DNA from: a bacterium
GTDB taxonomy: Bacteria; Actinomycetota; Thermoleophilia; Solirubrobacterales; 70-9
Direction: 5' to 3'
DNA length: 17,832 nt
Assembly: GCA_002919115.1 (NCBI GenBank)
Contig: PKER01000141.1
Location: 1-17,832, forward strand
This document shows positions 1 through 5,204 of this stretch, piece by piece. Both the position numbers and the translations under genes were made by a program. Under the pieces are notes generated by a model, which worked only from the letters and a program-made list of their open reading frames with translations, was not told the origin of the DNA and did not search any database. Numbering within the stretch: the first letter of the stretch is position 1; every line of letters begins with the position of its first letter.

Positions 1-1
1 G

Positions 2-1075
2 GCGGGGGGGGCGGCGCGGCTCGTGGAGGCCCGGCCGGTCGCGGTCGCGGCTGCGGTCACCGCGGTCCTCGTGGGCGGCTGCCTCGGCAACCTCGAGGGG
101 CGCGAGACGCTCACCTTCGCCGACGCCTTCCGCGGGGATGAGCCCGATTCGGTGCGCGGGCAGGAGGTGATCCGCGCGAAGTTCCCGCCCGGCCGGACCG
201 CGCCCCTCGACCTCGTGCTGAGCCAGGAGATCTCCGGGCCGGTGATCTCGGGCCTGAACGAGCTGGAGGAGTTCGAGCGGGTGGACTGGAGCGCTGGTTC
301 CGGCGCGCTGGACGAGGACCCCGAGGTGCCGATCGGCGAGCTCGTCCTCGCCGAGGCCCACCTGCGGGTGGACCCGCTCTCCGACCGGGCGCGCGACCAG
401 ATCCCCGTGATCAGGGAGGAGCTCGGCCGCCTGGTCGAGCGGGCGAAGGCCGACGTGGGGTTCGACGGGGAGCCGGTCGCCGCCCTCGGCGGCTTCGCCG
501 CGGAGAGCTACGACACCGCCCAGGCGATGCGGCGCGACGCCCTGATCATCGTCCCCGTCGCGCTGCTTTTGGTTATGGCGATCATGTTCTTCGTCTTCCG
601 CGCCCTGGCCACGGCGCTCTACGTCGTCGCGACCGTGCTCCTCTCGTTCGGCTGCGCCCTGGGCCTGAGCTCGCTCGCCTTCACGCACCTCTTCGGGCAG
701 CCGGCCAGCGACCCGAGCCTCGCGATCTTCGCGTTCATCTTCCTCGTGGGCCTGGGCGTCGACTACAACGTCTTCCTCCTGAGCCGCATCCGCGAGGAGC
801 GCGAGCGCGGGCTGCCCGCCGCCGAGGCCGTCGGCGCGGGGCTCACCAGCACGGGCGGGGTGATCACGGGCGCCGGGCTGATCCTCGCCGGGACCTTCGG
901 CGCGCTGATGGCGCTCGAGCTGGAGGCGCTGTTCCAGGTCGGCTTCACGGTCGCGCTCGGCCTTCTGATCGACACCTTCCTCGTGCGGGCACTGCTCGTG
1001 CCGGCGATCGCGGTTCGGCTGGGCGAGCGCGCTTGGCGGGCGACTTTTTCGCGCTCTCCGGCGAAAGCTGTTTGA
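2..1075 (+). CDS. MMPL/RND-family transporter, C-terminal half (5' partial)
   Basis: This is the C-terminal half of a multi-pass inner-membrane exporter of the MMPL branch of the RND superfamily, which typically moves lipids or hydrophobic compounds using the proton gradient. The frame is open to the left edge, so the true start lies outside; the GTG at 23 is only an internal candidate. Numbering from that GTG, a membrane segment at about 5-23 is followed by an extracytoplasmic loop (about 25-170). Five closely packed membrane segments come next (about 173-193, 196-220, 231-250, 278-298, 303-330). The family signature GVDYNVFLLSR is at 245-255, and a TGGVITGAGLILAG helix follows. This matches the second of the two repeats in a full-length MMPL protein of about 700 residues. 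The substrate cannot be told. The stop codon overlaps the -35 box of the next gene's promoter. Confidence 0.9.
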   Translation, partial: AGGAARLVEARPVAVAAAVTAVLVGGCLGNLEGRETLTFADAFRGDEPDSVRGQEVIRAKFPPGRTAPLDLVLSQEISGPVISGLNELEEFERVDWSAGSGALDEDPEVPIGELVLAEAHLRVDPLSDRARDQIPVIREELGRLVERAKADVGFDGEPVAALGGFAAESYDTAQAMRRDALIIVPVALLLVMAIMFFVFRALATALYVVATVLLSFGCALGLSSLAFTHLFGQPASDPSLAIFAFIFLVGLGVDYNVFLLSRIREERERGLPAAEAVGAGLTSTGGVITGAGLILAGTFGALMALELEALFQVGFTVALGLLIDTFLVRALLVPAIAVRLGERAWRATFSRSPAKAV

Positions 1076-1099
1076 CAACCGGCGCGGAGCCGTTAGCTT
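1072..1099 (+). promoter_or_regulatory. Sigma70-type promoter for the cupredoxin gene
   Basis: A perfect -35 box TTGACA (1072-1077) is followed 16 nt later by TAGCTT (1094-1099), a good TANNNT -10 box. The -35 overlaps the TGA stop of the MMPL gene. Expected transcription start is about 1106, leaving a 5' leader of nearly 190 nt before the ATG at 1294. The -10 box lies inside the first of two palindromes, suggesting control of initiation. Confidence 0.6.
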
Positions 1100-1122
1100 T
1101 TGGAAAAGCTCACACATGAGCT
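1095..1122 (+). promoter_or_regulatory. Two overlapping 16-bp palindromes sharing an AGCT (putative operators)
   Basis: AGCTTTTGGAAAAGCT (1095-1110) is a perfect inverted repeat, 7 bp per arm with a GG centre. AGCTCACACATGAGCT (1107-1122) is a second one, 6 bp per arm with a CACA centre. They share the AGCT at 1107-1110, so AGCT recurs at 1095, 1107 and 1119 with an exact 12-bp period. The first palindrome covers the -10 box. This fits tandem binding of a dimeric repressor. A hairpin in the nascent RNA is possible only for the second palindrome. No specific regulator can be named. Confidence 0.45.
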
Positions 1123-1293
1123 AGCCGGGAGGAGGACCGTCCGGCAACCCCGGTTTGGAGGTGGCTTGTGCGGCCGGCACGGATGCGATCAGGCTCGGCC
1201 GGCCTCGGGGTTGCGTGCGGCCCCGGCGCTGGTGGAGTGCGATCGCGCGGCTGTCCGCGCAGACCAAGCGGAAGGACGAAAGGAGATTTTTCG
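1123..1293 (+). promoter_or_regulatory. Long structured 5' leader of the cupredoxin gene
   Basis: About 170 nt between the promoter and the ATG hold no convincing gene. The leader is rich in potential stems. For example, CACA and AGCC at 1113-1126 can pair with GGCTTGTG near 1162-1169, enclosing a CCGGCAACC stretch around 1141. It ends in a clear ribosome binding site, AAGGAGA, at about 1280-1286. The length and pairing potential suggest a post-transcriptional control element, but I could not match it to a known riboswitch class. Confidence 0.3.
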
Positions 1294-2064
1294 ATGAGCA
1301 TCAGGCGGGGCCTCAGCGGGCTGGTGGCCACGGCCGCGCTGGGTATCTCTCTCGCGGCGCCGAGCGGGGCGCTCGCGTTCGACGTGGAGATCAAGGCCGA
1401 CGACTCGAACAACCACTTCACGCCGGCCGAGGTGACCATCGCGCCGGGCGAGACCGTGCGCTGGACCTTCCACCCGAACGCCGCGGGAGGGCCGATCGCG
1501 GCCACCCACAACGTGGTGGTCTTCGACGGCCCGGACTGGAATGCGGACGAGCTGAGCCGCTCCGAGTACTTCTCTCCCGACGGCTTGGGCGGTGTGTCCC
1601 CTGCCCCGGGCTGGCACGAGTACACGTTCGACGCCCCGGGCACCTACTTCTTCTACTGCGAGGTGCACTCCTCGGAGATGTACGGCACCGTCACGGTGCA
1701 GGCCGATGACCCCGGGCCCGAGCCCGTCCCCGAGCCCGCGCTGAAGGTCGCGGCGAAGCCGAAGAACGTGACCGTCAAGCCGAGCAAGGCCGCCAACCTC
1801 AAGGCGATCGTCAAGAACGTCGGCGACGCGGCCGCGGCCAAGGTGAAGGTGTGCGTCAAGGCGCCCAAGAAGCTCCTCAAGGTCAAGGGCAAGGCCTGCG
1901 CGAACCTCAAGTCGGTCAACGCCGGCGCCAAGAAGCAGGCGGCGTTCAAGCTCAAGCCGACCAAGAAGGCGAAGGGCAAGGCCGTGAACGTGAAGCTCGT
2001 CGTCACCGCGAGCAACGCGCCGCAGCAGACGGTCAAGGCCAAGGTCAAGGTCAAGAAGAAGTAG
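1294..2064 (+). CDS. Secreted cupredoxin (plastocyanin/amicyanin-like) with Lys-rich C-terminal module
   Basis: This 256-aa exported copper protein is probably a small electron carrier outside the membrane. I chose the ATG at 1294 because AAGGAGA lies about 7 nt upstream and a signal peptide follows directly (about 1-28, cleavage after ALA). It begins MSIRRGLSGL, so a twin-arginine signal is possible. The cupredoxin domain spans about 29-136. Predicted copper ligands are H72 (in ATHNVVV), C122, H125 and M129 in YCEVHSSEMYGTV. The Cys-His-Met spacing (x2, x3) lies between the amicyanin and plastocyanin patterns. A Pro-rich linker (138-149) leads to a Lys-rich beta-sandwich-like module (150-256) with two cysteines 15 residues apart; this module recurs at the C-terminus of both giant proteins. 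It has its own promoter and is followed by a strong hairpin, so it is probably monocistronic. Confidence 0.88.
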   Translation: MSIRRGLSGLVATAALGISLAAPSGALAFDVEIKADDSNNHFTPAEVTIAPGETVRWTFHPNAAGGPIAATHNVVVFDGPDWNADELSRSEYFSPDGLGGVSPAPGWHEYTFDAPGTYFFYCEVHSSEMYGTVTVQADDPGPEPVPEPALKVAAKPKNVTVKPSKAANLKAIVKNVGDAAAAKVKVCVKAPKKLLKVKGKACANLKSVNAGAKKQAAFKLKPTKKAKGKAVNVKLVVTASNAPQQTVKAKVKVKKK

Positions 2065-2087
2065 GCCGCCTTCGCAAGGCCGACCTC

Positions 2088-2125
2088 GCGCCCGCGCGGC
2101 CGCGCACGAGCGGCCGCGTGGGCGC
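2088..2125 (+). terminator. Strong hairpin after the cupredoxin gene
   Basis: A 16-bp GC-rich stem (arms 2088-2103 and 2110-2125, 15 Watson-Crick pairs plus one G-T) encloses a 6-nt loop GCACGA, starting 23 nt after the stop codon. The tail has only short T runs (TTCGCCTTTGCC). It is probably the transcription terminator separating this gene from the next, of the U-poor type common in high-GC actinobacteria. Confidence 0.65.
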
Positions 2126-2137
2126 TTCGCCTTTGCC

Positions 2138-2149
2138 TACGCTCGGCAC
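2138..2149 (+). promoter_or_regulatory. -10 box giving a leaderless start of the solute-binding protein gene
   Basis: TACGCT (2138-2143) lies 6 nt before the ATG at 2150, the usual -10-to-start distance, and there is no Shine-Dalgarno sequence. The transcript probably begins at or next to the A of the start codon. No good -35 box is visible. Confidence 0.45.
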
Positions 2150-3118
2150 ATGAACCGCAGGAGGCCACTGATCGCGGTGCTCGCCGCCCTGGTGCTGGCC
2201 GCCGCGCTCGTCGCGTTCGTCGCAAGCCGCGGCGGGGACGGGGGCGGCGAGGTCAAGGTGGTCGCGAGCACGCCGATCGTCGCCGACCTCGTGCGCTCGG
2301 TCGGCGGTGAGCGCGTCGAGGTTGTGACGCTCGCGCCGCCCAAGGCCGACCCGCACACGTTCGTGCCGCCCGACGACGCGGCCGAGCGCACCGATGGCGC
2401 GGCGGTCGCGTTCCGGGCGGGCGGCGACTACGACGCGTGGCTCGAGGACGTCGTCCCGCCCGTGGGGGCGGCCAAGCGGGTGGCGCTGATCGACGCCGTC
2501 CCGAACCTGAGCACGCGCCGGGGCGGCGATCCCGACCCCCACTGGTGGCTGGACCTCGGCAACATCGCCGACGCCGCGCTCGTGATCACGAGCGCGCTCT
2601 CCGAGGCCGATCCCGACGGCGCGGCGGAGTACGGCCGCAACGCCGAGGGCCTCGCCGATCGGGTGGCGGAGCTTGACGCGCGGCTCTCCTTCTGCATGAG
2701 CTCGATCCCGCAGGAGCGGCGCCAGCTCTTCGCCGCGCACGACGCAATGCGGATCTTCGCCGACCGCTACCACGTCGCCTTCGCGGGCTCGGTGTACGGC
2801 TCGGCCACCACGGGCGGGCTCGGCGACCAGCGCGCCGACCACCTGCTCGAGCGGCTGCGCGGCCTGGGCGTGCGCGCCGTGTTCGGTGAGGCGGGGGTGA
2901 GCGAGGACGAGCTCGAGCGGCTCGCCCTGGAGCTCGGCGTGCCCCTCGCGGGACCGCTCTGGGTCGACACCCTCGGCGAGGAGGACGGCGAGCCCGAGAC
3001 GTTGCTCGGGGCGCTGACCGCCACCGGGGAGGCAATCGCCCGCGCGCTCGGCGGCGACCGGCAGGTCTGCAACCTGAGCAACCCGCCGGGGGCGTCCGCC
3101 TCGCCGTTCGGCTCGTGA
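2150..3118 (+). CDS. Zinc-type metal ABC transporter solute-binding protein (TroA/ZnuA family)
   Basis: This 322-aa extracytoplasmic metal-binding protein would normally capture Zn(II) for an ABC importer. A hydrophobic N-terminal helix (about 7-26) has no lipobox cysteine, so the protein is either released or held by an uncleaved anchor. The cluster A-I binding protein fold is supported by DPHTFVP (H69), DPHWWLDLGN (H131), AAHDAMRIFADRY (H197), FGEAGVS (E247) and LWVDTLG (D273). A His-His-His-Asp set is typical of zinc-type members such as TroA and ZnuA; manganese types usually have Glu at the third position. The long His-rich loop of Gram-negative ZnuA is absent. No permease or ATPase gene is adjacent: a glycoside hydrolase gene follows 34 nt downstream. 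The start at 2150 is supported by a -10 box placed for leaderless translation. Confidence 0.88.
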   Translation: MNRRRPLIAVLAALVLAAALVAFVASRGGDGGGEVKVVASTPIVADLVRSVGGERVEVVTLAPPKADPHTFVPPDDAAERTDGAAVAFRAGGDYDAWLEDVVPPVGAAKRVALIDAVPNLSTRRGGDPDPHWWLDLGNIADAALVITSALSEADPDGAAEYGRNAEGLADRVAELDARLSFCMSSIPQERRQLFAAHDAMRIFADRYHVAFAGSVYGSATTGGLGDQRADHLLERLRGLGVRAVFGEAGVSEDELERLALELGVPLAGPLWVDTLGEEDGEPETLLGALTATGEAIARALGGDRQVCNLSNPPGASASPFGS

Positions 3119-3133
3119 GCCCGTGGCGCTCGG

Positions 3134-3152
3134 TAGGGTGCGAAGCGGCAGG
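3134..3152 (+). promoter_or_regulatory. -10-like box ahead of the glycoside hydrolase start
   Basis: TAGGGT (3134-3139), in the context GGTAGGGTGCG, lies 13 nt before the ATG at 3153. It closely resembles the GGTAGAGTGCC before tatA. It would give a leader of only about 6-7 nt and supports ATG 3153 over the upstream GTG. Confidence 0.35.
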
Positions 3153-4583
3153 ATGGCGGTGACGTCCAAGCGTCTGCAGGGATGGCTGGCCGCGGCCCTC
3201 GCCGCGGGTGCGGTGCTGGCGGCGCCCGCGAGCGCCCAGGCCGCGCGCCCGCTCGCGACCGGGTTCGGGGACACGGCGATGTACGTCGCGAGCCCCGACC
3301 GCGCGTTGTGGTTCGAGCGCACCCGCGAGGCCGGGGCGGAGCTCGTGCGCATCAACCTGCAGTGGCGCGCGGTCGCGCCGACGAAGCCCGCGAACCCCGA
3401 GTCCCCCGCCGACCCTGCCTACGACTTCTCGCGCATCGACGCCGCCGTCCGCGCGGCGGCCGCGCAGGGACTGCGGATCATGATCACCGCGCGCGGGGCG
3501 CCTTCCTGGGCCGAGGGGGCGAACCGCCCGGGCGGCGTCACGCCCGGCGCCTGGAAGCCCAAGCCGAAGGCGTTCGGCCGCTTCGCGACGGCGCTCGCCA
3601 GACGCTACAGCGGCACCTTCAACCCCGGTGCCGGCGGGGTCCTGCCGCGCGTCCAGTTCCTGCAGGCCTGGAACGAGCCCAACCTGTCGACGTACCTTGC
3701 GCCCCAGTACAAGGGCAAGCGGGCGGTCAGCCCCGGCCATTACCGGAAGCTCCTGAACGCGTTCTACGCGGGGGTCAGGCGCGCGGGCGCGAACCAGAAG
3801 GTCGTGACGGCCGGCACCGGGCCCTACGGCGACCCGCCCGGCGGTAAGCGGGTGCGGCCGCTCGCGTTCTGGCGGTCGGTGCTCTGCCTGAAGGGGCGCA
3901 AGGCCCTGCGCAAGCGCCGCTGCCCCAACAAGGCCAAGCTCGACGTGCTGGCGCACCACCCGATCAACACCTCGGGCGGACCGGGCCGCAGCGCCGTGCA
4001 CCCCGACGACGTGACCACGCCGGACATGGGCGCGCTGCGGCGCGTCCTGCGCGCGGCGGAGCGCAAGCGCACGATCCGCCCCGCGGGGCGGCGGCCGCTC
4101 TGGGTCACCGAGTTCTGGTACGACAGCCGGCCGCCCGACACGGTGAACGGGGTGCCGGTGCGCAAGCACGCCCGCTGGATCGCGGAGAGCCTCTTCCGGT
4201 ACTGGCGCGGCGGGGCGAGCGCGGCGATCAACCTCCAGATACGCGACCAGCCGTTCGACCCCGGCTCCGCCGGTTCGGCGACCGCGAGCGGCGTCTATTT
4301 CGTGGACGGCACCCGAAAGCCCGCCTTCCGCGCCTTCCGCTTCCCCGCGGTCGCGAGGCGCGCTGCGGGGCGGACGGTGAAGGTCTGGGTGAGGCCTCCG
4401 GTCGGCGGCAAGGTCCGCGTCCAGGTGAAGCGCAAGGCGGGCTGGCGCACGCTCGCGAGCCGCAGCGCCAAGGCCGGCGTCGGCATCCGGATCCCGGTGC
4501 GCCTCAAGCGCCGCAAGGGCACGTCCTGGAGGCTGAGCGCGACCGTGGCCGGCGAGCGCAGCTTCGCCGCACGCGTCAAGTAG
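3153..4583 (+). CDS. Secreted TIM-barrel glycoside hydrolase (clan GH-A, GH5/GH39-like)
   Basis: This predicted extracellular retaining glycosidase has 476 aa from the ATG at 3153. A GTG at 3123 would add ten residues, but a -10-like box sits between the two. A Sec-type signal peptide covers about 1-30 (cleavage after AQA). The barrel domain (about 35-385) shows the clan GH-A hallmarks: QAWNEPN, with the acid/base Glu at 175, and RPLWVTEFWYDS, with the nucleophile Glu at 320. Early strands read LVRINLQWRAVAP and IMITARGAPSWA. The last ~80 residues form an Arg/Lys-rich beta-sandwich-like tail (GGKVRVQVKRKAGWRTL). The substrate cannot be assigned. The gene follows the solute-binding protein by 34 nt and precedes tatA by 47 nt. 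No terminator is visible on either side. Confidence 0.85.
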   Translation: MAVTSKRLQGWLAAALAAGAVLAAPASAQAARPLATGFGDTAMYVASPDRALWFERTREAGAELVRINLQWRAVAPTKPANPESPADPAYDFSRIDAAVRAAAAQGLRIMITARGAPSWAEGANRPGGVTPGAWKPKPKAFGRFATALARRYSGTFNPGAGGVLPRVQFLQAWNEPNLSTYLAPQYKGKRAVSPGHYRKLLNAFYAGVRRAGANQKVVTAGTGPYGDPPGGKRVRPLAFWRSVLCLKGRKALRKRRCPNKAKLDVLAHHPINTSGGPGRSAVHPDDVTTPDMGALRRVLRAAERKRTIRPAGRRPLWVTEFWYDSRPPDTVNGVPVRKHARWIAESLFRYWRGGASAAINLQIRDQPFDPGSAGSATASGVYFVDGTRKPAFRAFRFPAVARRAAGRTVKVWVRPPVGGKVRVQVKRKAGWRTLASRSAKAGVGIRIPVRLKRRKGTSWRLSATVAGERSFAARVK

Positions 4584-4615
4584 CGACCGGGATGGAATTG
4601 CTTCCGACTTCTCGG

Positions 4616-4630
4616 TAGAGTGCCGCCACC
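4616..4630 (+). promoter_or_regulatory. -10 box ahead of tatA (near-leaderless)
   Basis: TAGAGT (4616-4621) lies 9 nt before the tatA ATG, with no Shine-Dalgarno sequence between them. The predicted start of transcription is within a few bases of the start codon. The same hexamer recurs ahead of the tRNA gene. Confidence 0.45.
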
Positions 4631-4885
4631 ATGCCGAACATCGGACCCCTCGAGCTCGCAATCGTTCTCGTCATCGCCCTCGTGATCTTCGGGCCGAAGC
4701 GCCTGCCCGAGCTGGGGCGCTCGCTCGGGACGGGCATGCGCGAGTTCAAGGACTCGATCACCGGCAAGGGCGAGAAGAAGGGCGTCGACAAGGCCGAGGC
4801 GGCCTCCGCCCAGATCGGTGAGCCCGTCGTCGAGTCGGTCGAGACCGTCGACGGCGAGCTCGTCGAGCCCTCCCAGCGCGCCTGA
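4631..4885 (+). CDS. tatA: Sec-independent protein translocase subunit TatA/TatE
   Basis: This is the pore-forming subunit of the twin-arginine translocase, which exports folded proteins, often those carrying cofactors. The 84-aa length is typical. A single membrane helix occupies about residues 5-20 (PLELAIVLVIALVIF). The diagnostic hinge FGPKRLPELGRSLG follows at 20-33, then an amphipathic helix (about 25-45) and an acidic, poorly conserved tail (GEPVVESVETVDGELVEP). TatB would usually be longer and TatC is not in the window, so TatA/E is the best call. It sits between a secreted glycosidase and two giant exported proteins; whether that reflects function or chance is not shown by the sequence. 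Confidence 0.93.
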   Translation: MPNIGPLELAIVLVIALVIFGPKRLPELGRSLGTGMREFKDSITGKGEKKGVDKAEAASAQIGEPVVESVETVDGELVEPSQRA

Positions 4886-4907
4886 GCGCCCCACGAAGCT
4901 GACCGTC

Positions 4908-5005
4908 CAGCCCTGGCCGCCGGAATCCGGCGACGTGGGCTGACGCCCCGCGCGAGCGGCCGCGCGTTCAGCCCTGGTTGCCGATCTCCGGCAACGTGGA
5001 TTGAA
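4908..5005 (+). repeat. Cluster of three hairpins, two of them copies of one palindromic repeat
   Basis: Copy 1 (4908-4942) and copy 2 (4969-5004, extended by TTCA/TGAA to 4967-5005) both start CAGCCCTGG, share GCCG, TCCGGC and ACGTGG at matching positions, and fold into a two-part stem. The tip stem of copy 1 is CGCCGG-AAT-CCGGCG. Copy 2 has TTGCCG-ATCTC-CGGCAA, so C-G pairs have become T-A pairs with both sides changed. Between them lies a third hairpin, CGCGCG-AGCGGC-CGCGCG (4949-4966). Paired changes in the stems indicate selection on structure. This could be a REP-like element, a small structured RNA, or the terminator region of tatA. Confidence 0.55.
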
Positions 5006-5204
5006 CGGCCCGCGGCGGAAGCATGTCGGGCGGCCAATGCTCATGCAGGTTTTCGGGGCTTGATCGACTGGGTATTGACGCAGTCCGGCGAGATGTGGTT
5101 GACTTCTGCCGAACTTCGGTCAGAAGCGGGTCTGACCGGAGAGCTTGGAGGAGGCCCCCCAATCTCCCCGGGGGGCGAAAGGTGAATAGGAGGAGGAGCG
5201 CTTC
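5006..5204 (+). promoter_or_regulatory. Intergenic leader upstream of the ThuA/dehydrogenase giant gene
   Basis: No gene is evident here. A -35-like TTGACG is at 5075-5080, but no convincing -10 lies at the right distance. Two hairpins follow. CTTCTGCCG pairs with CGG-T-CAGAAG (5103-5126, one bulged T). GCCCCCC pairs with GGGGGGC around a 9-nt loop (5154-5176). The second ends 11 nt before a strong ribosome binding site, AGGAGGAGGAG (5188-5198), 6 nt from the ATG. A stem so close to the binding site could influence translation. Confidence 0.35.

Noticed and set aside
1130..1175. SAM-type riboswitch suggested by CCGGCAACC
   Set aside because: The other conserved SAM-I/SAM-IV segments (the GGCCC-GATGA kink and GGTGC-x-A-x-x-CC strand) are not present, so a named class is not supported.
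1100..1709. Short + and - strand open frames in the cupredoxin leader and early gene
   Set aside because: They overlap a leader with its own promoter and a well-marked gene start at 1294, and their products have no recognisable features.
3123..3152. GTG at 3123 as the glycosidase start
   Set aside because: It would put a -10-like TAGGGT inside the coding region and add residues before an already complete signal peptide. It remains possible by coupling to the stop 4 nt upstream.
2051..4661. Two long - strand open frames opposite the solute-binding protein and glycosidase genes
   Set aside because: Low-complexity Arg/Ala/Pro-rich translations overlapping well-supported + strand genes with catalytic and ligand motifs.
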